Source of the DNA: Caulobacter sp. 602-2
GTDB taxonomy: Bacteria; Pseudomonadota; Alphaproteobacteria; Caulobacterales; Caulobacteraceae
Length of the DNA: 64,000 bases
Direction: 5' to 3'
Assembly (NCBI RefSeq): GCF_011043625.1
Contig: NZ_JAAKGT010000011.1
Span: 1 to 64,000 of the forward strand
Shown: in pieces, positions 35,565 to 44,606 of the stretch
Position numbering within the stretch: the first letter of the stretch is position 1
Layout: every line of letters starts with the position of its first letter
Position numbers and translations under genes: made by a program
The notes under the pieces: generated by a model
Seen by the model: only the letters and a program-made list of their open reading frames with translations
Databases searched by the model: none
Told to the model about the DNA's origin: nothing

Positions 35565-35915
35565 ATGAGCGTCGCGTTCACGGCATCGATCCTGGTTCTG
35601 TCGATCGCCCTGCAGGGGAGCGGCGGCATGTCGGTAGGCGGGGGCAAGACCTTGGTCTGGGGCGCGAATCACGTCGGATCGCTGGAGTGCGACGGGCGCA
35701 AGGCGACCATCAGCGGTATCGAGAACACGATCACCCTGACCGGGGTCTGCAAGACCCTGGAGGTCTCCGGCGTCGGGCATTCGGTGGACGCCGCCATCGC
35801 GCCTGGAGGTCGTCTAGTCGTCAGCGGCTCGGAGCACCGGATCCGCTGGCGATCCACCGGTGAGATCCGCCGCCAGGTCGGCGGAGTCGACAACCAGGTC
35901 GTCCAGGTGAAGTAG
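35565..35915 (+). CDS. DUF3060 domain protein, exported
   Basis: A 116-residue protein with a hydrophobic N-terminus (MSVAFTASILVLSIALQ) that may be a signal peptide. The rest repeats short beta-strand units with Gly, Asn and Val (GIENTITLTGVCKTLEVSGVG, then GSEHRIRWRSTGEI), the DUF3060 pattern of right-handed parallel beta-helices. Known members are exported, function unknown. The ATG at 35565 has GGAG seven bases upstream. Downstream is a MFS transporter gene in the same direction. Confidence 0.83.
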   Translation: MSVAFTASILVLSIALQGSGGMSVGGGKTLVWGANHVGSLECDGRKATISGIENTITLTGVCKTLEVSGVGHSVDAAIAPGGRLVVSGSEHRIRWRSTGEIRRQVGGVDNQVVQVK

Positions 35916-36053
35916 GGCGCAATCGACGCGCCGGCGGCCCCGCCATGTTGGGCGGGGCGGGTCCACCGCCTGGCCTTGCGGCCCGTTGCGCCCGCCACGC
36001 GCCGCTGGCACGGTCGCCGCCAAGCGGTCTTCAGCGCCGCGTGGAGGCGCGTC

Positions 36054-37355
36054 GTGACCCCGTTCCACCATCTGCTGGCCAACAACCTGGCGGCCAACAT
36101 CACCAACTTCACGGTCTGGTTCGCCCTGACCTTCTACGTCTATCTGGAGACCCGCTCGGTGTTCGCCACCGGCATGATCGCCGGGGTCTATCTGGTGCTG
36201 ACGGCGGCCTGCGGCTTCTGGTTCGGCAGCCTGGTCGACCATCACCGCAAGAAGACGGCGATGCTGGGTTCGAGCCTGGCTTCGCTGGGGCTCTACGTCC
36301 TGGCCCTGGCCGTGCACGAGGCGGCGCCGAAGGGCGCGATCGCCGATGTCGGCCGGCCCTGGCTGTGGGTGTTCATCGGCCTGTGCATGCTGGGGGTCAT
36401 CGCCGGCAACATCCGGGGCGTGGCCCTGCCGACCCTGGTGACGATCCTCATTCCTGAAGGCCAGCGCGACAAGGCCAACGGCCTGGTGGGCATGGTCAGC
36501 GGGATCGGCTTTCTGACCACTTCGGTGATCAGCGGCTTCCTGGTGGCCTGGGGCGGCATGCGGCTCGGCCTCGGCTTCGCCCTGGCCCTGACGCTGGCGG
36601 CCTTCGTGCATCTGCTGGCCGTGCGGGTCGACGAGCCGCGCGCCGTCGCCGAGGCGGGCGAGCACGCCGCTCCGCGCCGGGTGGACATCGCCGGCACCGT
36701 GCGGGTGATCGCCGGGGTGCCGGGCCTGTTCGCCCTGATCCTGTTCGCCGCCTTCAACAACTTCCTGGGCGGGATCTTCATGGCCCTGCTCGACGCCTAC
36801 GGCCTGTCGCTGGTGTCGGTGCAGGCCTGGGGGCTTCTGTTCGGCGTGCTGTCGACGGCCTTCATCCTCAGCGGGATCGTCATTTCCAGGACCGGCCTGG
36901 GGCCCAGTCCCCTGCGCACCCTGCTGCTGGTCAACCTGATCACCTGGGGCGTCTGCTGCGTCTTCACCCTGCAGTCGTCGATTTGGCTGCTGGCCGGCGG
37001 CTGCTTCGTCTGGATGCTGCTGGGGCCCTATGCCGAGGCCGCCGAGCAGACCACCCTGCAGAAGGTGGTGCCGTTGGAGCGCCAGGGGCGGGTCTTCGGC
37101 TTCGCCCAGTCGGTGGAGCAGGCCGCCTCGCCCCTGACCGCCTTTCTGATCGGCCCGCTGACCCAGTTCGTGGTCATCCCCTTCATGACCGACGGCGCCG
37201 GCGCGGCCGCCATCGGCGACTGGTTCGGGCGCGGGGCGGATCGGGGCATCGCGCTGGTGTTCACGGCGGCCGGCGTGGTGGGGGTCCTGGCCACGATCGC
37301 CGCCTTCAACTCACGGCCCTACCGGCAGCTGAAGGCCGCCTATGCCGCCGGCTGA
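36054..37355 (+). CDS. MFS transporter
   Basis: A 433-residue integral membrane transporter with about 12 hydrophobic segments, resembling the MFS family of bacterial permeases: FTVWFALTFYVYLETRSVFA, GFWFGSLVDHHRKKTAMLGS (the cytoplasmic loop 2-3 motif) and a second-half counterpart around LERQGRVFGFAQSVEQAA. Substrate unknown. I chose GTG at 36054 because GGAGG precedes it at six bases spacing, rather than the earlier TTG in the open frame, whose extra 26 residues are Arg-rich and lack a Shine-Dalgarno. Confidence 0.88.
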   Translation: MTPFHHLLANNLAANITNFTVWFALTFYVYLETRSVFATGMIAGVYLVLTAACGFWFGSLVDHHRKKTAMLGSSLASLGLYVLALAVHEAAPKGAIADVGRPWLWVFIGLCMLGVIAGNIRGVALPTLVTILIPEGQRDKANGLVGMVSGIGFLTTSVISGFLVAWGGMRLGLGFALALTLAAFVHLLAVRVDEPRAVAEAGEHAAPRRVDIAGTVRVIAGVPGLFALILFAAFNNFLGGIFMALLDAYGLSLVSVQAWGLLFGVLSTAFILSGIVISRTGLGPSPLRTLLLVNLITWGVCCVFTLQSSIWLLAGGCFVWMLLGPYAEAAEQTTLQKVVPLERQGRVFGFAQSVEQAASPLTAFLIGPLTQFVVIPFMTDGAGAAAIGDWFGRGADRGIALVFTAAGVVGVLATIAAFNSRPYRQLKAAYAAG

Positions 37356-37421
37356 GCCGCTCGCCCGGCGAGCGCCACATGCACGCCGCCCCGGATCGCA
37401 GGGGTCGGCCGGAGCCCGAAG

Positions 37422-38057
37422 ATGGACCTGATAAGCCTTCCCGTCTCGCCCTTCGCGGCGCGCGTGCGCATCGCGATCTACGCCAAGGACCTGCCGATCG
37501 GCGTGGTCCCGCCGCCGGCGGGATGGCGCGAAAGCCGCCACTTTCGAGACCTGTCGCCGACCGGCCGCATCCCGGTGCTGCTCGACGAGCGCGGGCCGAT
37601 CTGGGAGTCGGCGGTCCTGCTCGAATATCTGGAGGAGCGGTTTCCGCACGCGCAGCCCCTGCTGCCCGCCGACGTCTTCGACCGGGCGACGGCCAGGCTG
37701 CTGGTGCGTCACGTCGATCTCTACCTGATGCCGCCGATGGTGCTGCTGGCCCAGCCGCGCAACGACGAGGGCGTCGCCCGCCGGGCGGTCGAGGAGCTGT
37801 TGAGCGGCGTGGCCATGCTCGACGGACTCCTGAACGGCGCGGGGTACGCGGTCGGCGACCAGCTGACGATCGCCGACTGCGCCCTGGCGCCGGCCCTGTT
37901 CGCGCTGGGCGTGACGGCCGAGCGCCTGGGGATGGACCTGATCGAGCCCGGGTCGGCCGTCGACGCCTACGCCCGGCTTTCACGGCGCGACCCCCATGTG
38001 GGGCGCGTGATCGGAGAGATGGAGCAGGGGCTGCGCCTGCTGGTGCGGGTCGACTAG
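37422..38057 (+). CDS. Glutathione S-transferase family protein
   Basis: A 211-residue GST with the N-terminal thioredoxin-like domain (ISLPVSPFAARVRIAIYAKD, LSPTGRIPVLL, and the glutathione-binding ESAVLLEYLEERFP) and a helical C-terminal domain (about 90-205). Possible roles are detoxification or a metabolic step, and no substrate is visible. It starts at ATG 37422 with GGAG about eight bases before it. Terminated by the hairpin at 38.1 kb, which also serves the convergent receptor. Confidence 0.93.
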   Translation: MDLISLPVSPFAARVRIAIYAKDLPIGVVPPPAGWRESRHFRDLSPTGRIPVLLDERGPIWESAVLLEYLEERFPHAQPLLPADVFDRATARLLVRHVDLYLMPPMVLLAQPRNDEGVARRAVEELLSGVAMLDGLLNGAGYAVGDQLTIADCALAPALFALGVTAERLGMDLIEPGSAVDAYARLSRRDPHVGRVIGEMEQGLRLLVRVD

Positions 38058-38079
38058 CCGGGTGACGCGGGCTCCAACG

Positions 38080-38109
38080 AAAAAGGGCGGCCCGTGCGGA
38101 CCGCCCTTT
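38080..38109 (-). terminator. Bidirectional rho-independent terminator
   Basis: Perfect nine-base stem AAAGGGCGG / CCGCCCTTT around loop CCCGTGCGGA. On the minus strand it ends in TTTTT, on the plus strand in TTT. It sits between the convergent GST and receptor genes and probably ends both; the run favours the receptor transcript. Confidence 0.85.
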
Positions 38110-38151
38110 CCCTGCCCCGGGAGCCCGTCGCCGGGCCCCTAGCCGTCTTGC

Positions 38152-40761
38152 TTAGAACTTCGACCGCAGCGTCACGCCGTAGGTGCGCGGCGCGCCGAGG
38201 AAGGCGTCGTAGGTGAGGGTGTCGTTGGCCGGGTTGTAGACCTTGTTGGTCGCCGACAGGCCCGAGGAGCCTTGCAGCGGGCCGTTGAACACCACCTGGT
38301 AGTAGTTCTTGTCGAGCAGGTTCTGGGCCCACAGTTCGACCGCCCACTTGTCGTCGGCGTCGCCCAGGCCGACCCGGGCGTTGAGCAGCGGGAAGGCCTT
38401 CTGCTGCTTGAACGGGAACAGGTCCGAGCCGGTGTTGTATTCCGAGGAATACTTGCCGCCGACGTTGTACTTGGCCTTCAGCGAACCGCCGACCGAGTGC
38501 TCGTAGCTGATCGAGGCCGAGGCCGACCATTCCGGCGCGAACGACATCTGCGAGCCGGGCAGCAGGACCAGGGCGTTGGTCGGGTCGTTGGCGATCGGCT
38601 GGTCGCCGTACTCGGTCTTGGAGTAGGTCGCGCCGCTCTGGATGGTCAGGCCGCGCACCGGGGTGAACCACAGGAAGTCGATGTCGACGCCCTTGGAGGT
38701 CACTTCCTCGACCGAGCGCACCGCGAACGAGGTGCCCAGGAAGGTGTTCAGCTGGAAGTCGCTGAACTTCTGGTAGAAACCCGTGACGTTGAACAGCACC
38801 GTGCGATTGAACAGGGTGTTCTTCACGCCGATTTCGTAGCTGTCGACGAACTCGGCCGGGAACGAGGTGTCGGTGATCGGCACCACGCCCACGCCGCCCG
38901 AGGGCAGGCCGTTCGACGACTGGGTGCGGTCGAGGTTGAAGCCGCTGCCCTTGTAGCCGCGGGCGTACGAGGCGTAGGTGAACACCGACGGGTTCAGGCG
39001 GTAGCTGGCCTTGACCGTACCGGTCCACTCACGCTCGCTCAGGCTCTGCTTGGTGCCGCGGCCGTTGAACAGCGGGTTGGCCCAGGGCAGGCACATGTTG
39101 CCGACGACGGTCGAGACCAGGCTGGTGCCCGTGGCGGTGCCGAACAGGGCGGCCGGAACGCCGCGGCCCACCAGGGTGGAGGCGACGCGGGCCTGGCCCG
39201 CCGGGGTCAGCAGCACGCCGCAGGCGTTGGAGGCGCCCGTCTGGTAGGTGTCGAGGTCCTTCTCTTCGGCCGTGTAGCGCAGGCCCACGGTGATATCGAA
39301 GGCGTCGGTGATCTTCAGCGTGTTGTTGGTGAACAGCGCCACGGTCTTGGAGCGCTGGTTGTAGGTGTCGTGCAGGCCGGTGCCGGCGGTGAACGAGCTG
39401 CCGTAGGGCAGGGCGGTGATCTGCGAGGCGAACAGCGCGCTGTTGGCCTGGTTGACCGTGATGCCGGCCGGAGCCAGGGCGCCGGCGACGCCCGACAGGA
39501 CGATCGTCGACATGTAGGCTTCGTAGTCGCTGCCGAAGCGGAAGTTGGCTTCGTTGTCCAGGCGCTCATCGGCCAGGAAGGCGCCGACCAGCCAGTTCAG
39601 GCGCTCGGTGCTGCCGGCCAGGCGCAGTTCCTGGCTGAAGGTGGTGAACTCGGCGTAGTTGGTGCCGTCCTTGGCGCGGTAGGTGATGTCGGCGGCGGTG
39701 AAGTCGCTGTCCTGGCCGCTGTCGATGCGCCAGTTGCGGATGGCGCTGATCGAGGTCAGCGTGCCGATCGGCAGGTCGATGTCGGCCTGCAGCGAGATGC
39801 CCTTGTCCTCGATCTCCTGCGGCGCGCCGCGGTTGGAGTAGGCCACGCGCTTGAACGGATCGGCCGGGTTGGCGATGCCGACGCCGCCCTGCGACAGGGC
39901 GTTGACCACGGCCGCGGTCGGGCCGGTGCGGATCTGCACGGCGCCGCAGCAGTTTTCGTCGCGCTTGGTGTAGTCGGCGATGATCTTGAAGGTCGAGTTG
40001 TCGTCCGGCACGAACAGCAGCTGGCCGCGCACGGTGTAGAAGTTCTGGTCGGCGTCGTGCTTCTCGCCGCTCGGACCCTTGCCGGTGATGACGTTGTTGA
40101 AGCCTTCGCGCTCGCGGGCGGCGGCGTAGAGGCGGCCGGCCCACTTGTCGCTGCCGAACAGCGGACCGGTGACCGAGGCCGCCGCGCCGAAGGCGTTGTA
40201 GTTGCCGGCGGTCAGCTCGCCGTTGGCCCCGAAGCCGAACTCCGGCTCCTTGGTCATGATGTTGATGACGCCGGCCGAGGTGTTCTTGCCGAACAGGGTG
40301 CCTTGCGGGCCCTTCAGCACCTCGATGCGCTCCATTTCGCCCAGGTCGCCGAACGACACGCCGTTGCGGGGACGATAGACGCCGTCGATGACGATGCCGA
40401 CCGAGCTTTCCAGGCCGGGGTTGTCGCCGACGGTGCCGACGCCGCGGATGCGGGCGGTGGTCGAGGCTTCCGACGTGGTCGACGTCACCGTGAGACCCGG
40501 AGTCAGGATCGTCAGGTCCTTGATGTCGCGCACGCCGGTGTCCTGCAGCAGCTTGGCGCCGACCGCAGTGACCACCACCGGGGTGTCCTGCAGGTTCTGC
40601 TCGCGCTTCTGGGCGGTGACGATGATGCTGTCGACGGTAAGGGTTTCGGGCTCTTGGGCGGCCGCCGCGGCCGAGTCCTGAGCATGGGCGACGCCGATGG
40701 CGGCGACGCCCGCGAGCACGACGGCGGAGGCCGTGCCGCGAAGCACCTGGGTAAAGCGCAT
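38152..40761 (-). CDS. TonB-dependent receptor
   Basis: An 869-residue outer-membrane receptor: signal peptide MRFTQVLRGTASAVVLAG to AHAQ, TonB box-like DSIIVTAQKREQNLQDTP, plug with IRGVGTVGDNPGLESSVGIV and VLKGPQGTLFGKNTSAGVIN, then a beta-barrel ending VTLRSKF with terminal Phe. This subtype differs from the first receptor (carbohydrate type) and resembles sphingomonad and Caulobacter receptors for small organic compounds or siderophores; substrate not visible. Start ATG 40761 has GAGGTAGGAA before it. An extended operator-like dyad lies in the divergent gap toward selO. Confidence 0.94.
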   Translation of the reverse strand: MRFTQVLRGTASAVVLAGVAAIGVAHAQDSAAAAAQEPETLTVDSIIVTAQKREQNLQDTPVVVTAVGAKLLQDTGVRDIKDLTILTPGLTVTSTTSEASTTARIRGVGTVGDNPGLESSVGIVIDGVYRPRNGVSFGDLGEMERIEVLKGPQGTLFGKNTSAGVINIMTKEPEFGFGANGELTAGNYNAFGAAASVTGPLFGSDKWAGRLYAAAREREGFNNVITGKGPSGEKHDADQNFYTVRGQLLFVPDDNSTFKIIADYTKRDENCCGAVQIRTGPTAAVVNALSQGGVGIANPADPFKRVAYSNRGAPQEIEDKGISLQADIDLPIGTLTSISAIRNWRIDSGQDSDFTAADITYRAKDGTNYAEFTTFSQELRLAGSTERLNWLVGAFLADERLDNEANFRFGSDYEAYMSTIVLSGVAGALAPAGITVNQANSALFASQITALPYGSSFTAGTGLHDTYNQRSKTVALFTNNTLKITDAFDITVGLRYTAEEKDLDTYQTGASNACGVLLTPAGQARVASTLVGRGVPAALFGTATGTSLVSTVVGNMCLPWANPLFNGRGTKQSLSEREWTGTVKASYRLNPSVFTYASYARGYKGSGFNLDRTQSSNGLPSGGVGVVPITDTSFPAEFVDSYEIGVKNTLFNRTVLFNVTGFYQKFSDFQLNTFLGTSFAVRSVEEVTSKGVDIDFLWFTPVRGLTIQSGATYSKTEYGDQPIANDPTNALVLLPGSQMSFAPEWSASASISYEHSVGGSLKAKYNVGGKYSSEYNTGSDLFPFKQQKAFPLLNARVGLGDADDKWAVELWAQNLLDKNYYQVVFNGPLQGSSGLSATNKVYNPANDTLTYDAFLGAPRTYGVTLRSKF

Positions 40762-40817
40762 TTCCTACCTCGGTTCGTTATGACGAGAGCGCTTGCACCG
40801 CCCCCGCCGGTTTTTTG

Positions 40818-40858
40818 ATTGGCCTTCACCCGAACGATCGTTCGAATGGACAGCCAAT
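40818..40858. promoter_or_regulatory. Extended operator dyad between receptor 2 and selO
   Basis: Perfect 14-base palindrome CGAACGATCGTTCG (40831-40844), nested inside outer arms ATTGGC (40818-40823) and GCCAAT (40853-40858) centred on almost the same point. CGAAC/GTTCG half-sites occur in operators of TetR-type regulators. It is 57 bases upstream of the receptor start, so it most likely controls that gene; selO begins about 170 bases away on the other side. Confidence 0.6.
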
Positions 40859-41026
40859 GGTTATGGGCGCTCCGTATGCTCGGCAAGCGAAAACCTTGCT
40901 GTGAAACGGTTCGAAGGTTCCTGTTGCGAAACTGCGACAGCGTTATGCGAACATGCCGAGGTTCTTAAAATCGCCGATCCGGGGGCTTCCCTTGCGCCGG
41001 AGGGGCGGCGGGCGCATCTGGCGTCC

Positions 41027-42469
41027 ATGCCGGTCTCCGCACGCTTCCGCCCCGATTCCCGCTTCGCCCCGCTGGGGAGCGAGTTCGCCGACCCGGTGGA
41101 GGCCGCCGACTTTCCGGAAACGATCCTGCGGTTCCGCAACGATCGGGCCGCCGCCAGCGTGGGGCTGGACGAGTTGAGCGACGCCGAGTGGATCGCCCAT
41201 TTCGGGCGGTTCACCCCCCTGCCGGGCGCCCAGCCGAACCCGCTGGCCATGCGCTATCACGGCCACCAGTTCCGTTCGTACAACCCCGAGCTCGGCGACG
41301 GCCGGGGCTTCCTGTTCGCCCAGGTGCGCGAAGCCGGAACCGACCGCCTGCTCGACCTGGCCACCAAGGGCTCGGGCCAGACGCCGTGGTCGCGGCACGG
41401 CGACGGCCGGCTGACCCTGAAGGGCGGCATGCGCGAGATCCTGGCCGCCGGCCTGCTGGAGGCGCTGGGCGTTCCGACCTCGCGGGCCTTCTCCCTGATC
41501 GAGACCGGCGAGGCCCTGACCCGCGGCGACGAGCCCAGCCCCACCCGATCGGCGGTGCTGACCAGGCTCTCGCACAGCCACATCCGCCTCGGGACCTTCC
41601 AGCGCCTGGCCTATTTCGATCGCGCCGACCTGATCGGGACGATGGTCGACCACGTGGTCGAGACCTATTTCCCGCACCTGGCCGACGCGCCCGACCGCCC
41701 GGCGGCGATGTTCGAGGAGGTTGTCGTGCGCACCGCTCGCCTCGTGGCCCGCTGGATGGCCGCCGGCTTCGTGCACGGGGTGCTCAACACCGACAACATG
41801 GTCGTCACCGGCGAGAGCTTCGACTACGGACCCTGGCGCTTCCTGCCGCGCAACGACCCCAATTTCACCGCCGCCTATTTCGACCATTCGGGGCTCTACA
41901 GCTTCGGCCGCCAGCCCGAGGCGGGGTTCTGGAACCTGCAGCAGCTGGCCGCCTGCCTGGTGCTGGTCAGCCCCGACCAGGCCGGCCTGATCGCGGCGCT
42001 GAACCGCTTTTCCGACGCCTACAAGGACGGCCTGCGCGAGGCGATGATCGCCCGCCTGGGCGTCAAGGGGCGGGGCGGCGAGGCCGATGTCGAGCTGGTC
42101 AACGCCGCCTTCAAGGCCCTGGCCGAGGGGACCAAGCTGGCCGGCGGCGAGGCCCTGCGCTGGGAGCCGTTCTTCTTCGACTGGTTCGGCGGCGAGGCCT
42201 CGCAAGCCCGCGCGCTGGAGGGGCCGCGCGGCGCGCTCTACCAGGATCCGGCTTTCGCCGATTTCCGCTCGCGGCTTTCGGGTTTCGAGCCCGACCGTCC
42301 CGAAAGGCTGGAAAACCCCGTGTTCGGACGATCCGAGCCCGAGGAGCTGCTGATCGAGGAGGTCGAGGCCCTGTGGGCGCCGATCGACCAGGCCGACGAC
42401 TGGGCGCCGCTGAACGCCAAGCTGGCCAGGATCGAGGCGGCGCGAAAGGCCTACGGCCTTCATGTGTAA
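41027..42469 (+). CDS. selO: Protein adenylyltransferase SelO
   Basis: A pseudokinase-fold enzyme that transfers AMP to Ser, Thr or Tyr of target proteins (known for E. coli YdiU). The 480-residue product has MRYHGHQFRSYNPELGDGRG, the nucleotide-binding KGSGQTPWSRHGDGRLTL, FVHGVLNTDNMVVTGE and SFDYGPWRFLP. The C-terminus RKAYGLHV lacks the conserved Cys/Sec near the end of many members. I chose ATG 41027, where family similarity starts; no good Shine-Dalgarno is seen at the usual distance, so a nearby CTG could be the real start. Divergent from the receptor. Confidence 0.93.
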   Translation: MPVSARFRPDSRFAPLGSEFADPVEAADFPETILRFRNDRAAASVGLDELSDAEWIAHFGRFTPLPGAQPNPLAMRYHGHQFRSYNPELGDGRGFLFAQVREAGTDRLLDLATKGSGQTPWSRHGDGRLTLKGGMREILAAGLLEALGVPTSRAFSLIETGEALTRGDEPSPTRSAVLTRLSHSHIRLGTFQRLAYFDRADLIGTMVDHVVETYFPHLADAPDRPAAMFEEVVVRTARLVARWMAAGFVHGVLNTDNMVVTGESFDYGPWRFLPRNDPNFTAAYFDHSGLYSFGRQPEAGFWNLQQLAACLVLVSPDQAGLIAALNRFSDAYKDGLREAMIARLGVKGRGGEADVELVNAAFKALAEGTKLAGGEALRWEPFFFDWFGGEASQARALEGPRGALYQDPAFADFRSRLSGFEPDRPERLENPVFGRSEPEELLIEEVEALWAPIDQADDWAPLNAKLARIEAARKAYGLHV

Positions 42470-42640
42470 TCTGGACGACTGACATAAGTTTGAGGCATTT
42501 ATGCCGCATGCTGAGTTTTCCGGAGTCGCGACCGGAACCAACGTCAAGCTTGCGATTTAAGCGTGCTGGACGGTGGTCTAACAACCCTGCGGCCAACCCC
42601 CTGCCGACCAGGCCGGGCGGGACAAGGTGGAGAATAACGC

Positions 42641-42766
42641 ATGCGCATCTTCCAACCGATCATGCTGGTCTGCGCCGTGGCCCTGTCGTTCATCGGCGCC
42701 CTTGGCCTGCCGGGCTGCGCCCGCGCCATCGGTGAAGCCCTCTCGGACGGTCCTGAACTGGCCTAG
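42641..42766 (+). CDS. Very small predicted lipoprotein
   Basis: A 41-residue protein, MRIFQPIMLVCAVALSFIGA followed by LGLPGCARAIGEALSDGPEL. It has a positive start, hydrophobic run and a lipobox-like LPGC (Pro at -2 is unusual), similar in size to entericidin-like lipoproteins. GGTGGAG precedes the ATG. It lies alone between selO and a palindromic repeat that follows its stop. Confidence 0.58.
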   Translation: MRIFQPIMLVCAVALSFIGALGLPGCARAIGEALSDGPELA

Positions 42767-42770
42767 AGTT

Positions 42771-42930
42771 CCTTCTCCCCTTGCGGGAGAAGGTGTCATC
42801 CGCAGGATGACGGATGAGGGGTCTCTCAAACGGGAGGCGCCTCACCCAGCCTTTCCGCTGTCGCGGCGTCGGTCATCGACCCCTCACCCGACCCGCTTCG
42901 CGGGCCACCCTCTCCCGCAAGGGGGGAGGG
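42771..42930. repeat. Intergenic palindromic repeat, family B
   Basis: CCTTCTCCCCTTGCGGGAGA, GATGAGGGGTCTCTCAAACG, GACCCCTCACCCGACCCGCT and CCCTCTCCCGCAAGGGGGGA. Same module order as at 12.57 and 22.95 kb. It begins four bases after the stop of the small lipoprotein gene. Confidence 0.85.
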
Positions 42931-43039
42931 GCATATTTGCCACACCGCCCGCAACTTCCGCGCGCGCCGCTCGCTCGACGCTGGCGCGGGTTCGCATAAC
43001 CCTGTAATCGCCCGCCTCCCGATAAGGACCTCGAAGATC

Positions 43040-43138
43040 ATGGCGCGCAAAGCCCTGCCGATCATGCCCGTCAGCTATCAACTCGACCGCCAGGTCGAGG
43101 GTAATGACGCGCGCGTGTCGGAGGGGATGACGGCCTAG
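43040..43138 (+). CDS. Candidate 32-residue small protein
   Basis: Reads MARKALPIMPVSYQLDRQVE and GNDARVSEGMTA, then TAG. AAGGA lies eight bases before the ATG and a strong terminator starts 27 bases after the stop, so this is a compact unit of ribosome-binding site, frame and terminator. No similarity recognised, and a leader-peptide or non-coding reading is also possible. Confidence 0.38.
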   Translation: MARKALPIMPVSYQLDRQVEGNDARVSEGMTA

Positions 43139-43165
43139 GTCCAAGCGGACTTCGGGAAGTACGAG

Positions 43166-43199
43166 AAAACCCCTCCTGGCCTTGGCCGGAGGGGTTTTT
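43166..43199. terminator. Strong rho-independent terminator before rtcB
   Basis: AAAACCCCTCC and GGAGGGGTTTTT with GGCC/GGCC inside (TGGCCTTGGCC), a long stem with A-run and T-run on either side, so it works in both directions. It separates the small-ORF region from rtcB. Confidence 0.85.
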
Positions 43200-43262
43200 C
43201 GTTTTTGCGCGGAAATTCCTTCGCCCATGACGCCGGGAGGGCCGATTGGAAAGGAGAAGCCC

Positions 43263-44479
<1,217 letters not shown>

Positions 44480-44480
<1 letters not shown>

Positions 44481-44594
44481 CCGCGTGACAGCCGAAAGTG
44501 TGTGCGGTTTCGGCGGCCGTCACGCGGCCGCTTGGAGACGAGCCTGCATGCAGGCTCTAGGACGCCGTCCGGTCGCAAGACCGGGCGGCGTTTC
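44480..44594 (+). ncRNA. Candidate structured RNA just behind rtcB
   Basis: Three compact hairpins in 115 bases. First, GCCGCGTGAC (44480-44489) pairs with GTCACGCGGC (44519-44528), enclosing GCCGAAA/TTTCGGC. Second, palindrome AGCCTGCATGCAGGCT (44541-44556). Third, ACGCCGTCCGGTC / GACCGGGCGGCGT with GCAA loop (44562-44591) followed by TTT, terminator-like. The first arm begins in the rtcB stop codon. It may be a 3' UTR RNA or a stabilised mRNA end. Strand unproven, and no known RNA family recognised. Confidence 0.35.
44562..44594 (+). terminator. Terminator-like hairpin at end of rtcB region
   Basis: Thirteen-base stem with GCAA loop followed by TTT on the plus strand. It lies 82 bases past the rtcB stop and ends the structured segment, and it also lies between the convergent rtcB and hydrolase genes. 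Confidence 0.6.
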
Positions 44595-44606
44595 CGCGTG
44601 CGGACG

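Noticed and set aside
38272..40818. Plus-strand frame of 848 codons opposite the second TonB-dependent receptor
   Set aside because: Mirror of a receptor with signal peptide, plug and C-terminal Phe. Composition is artefactual.
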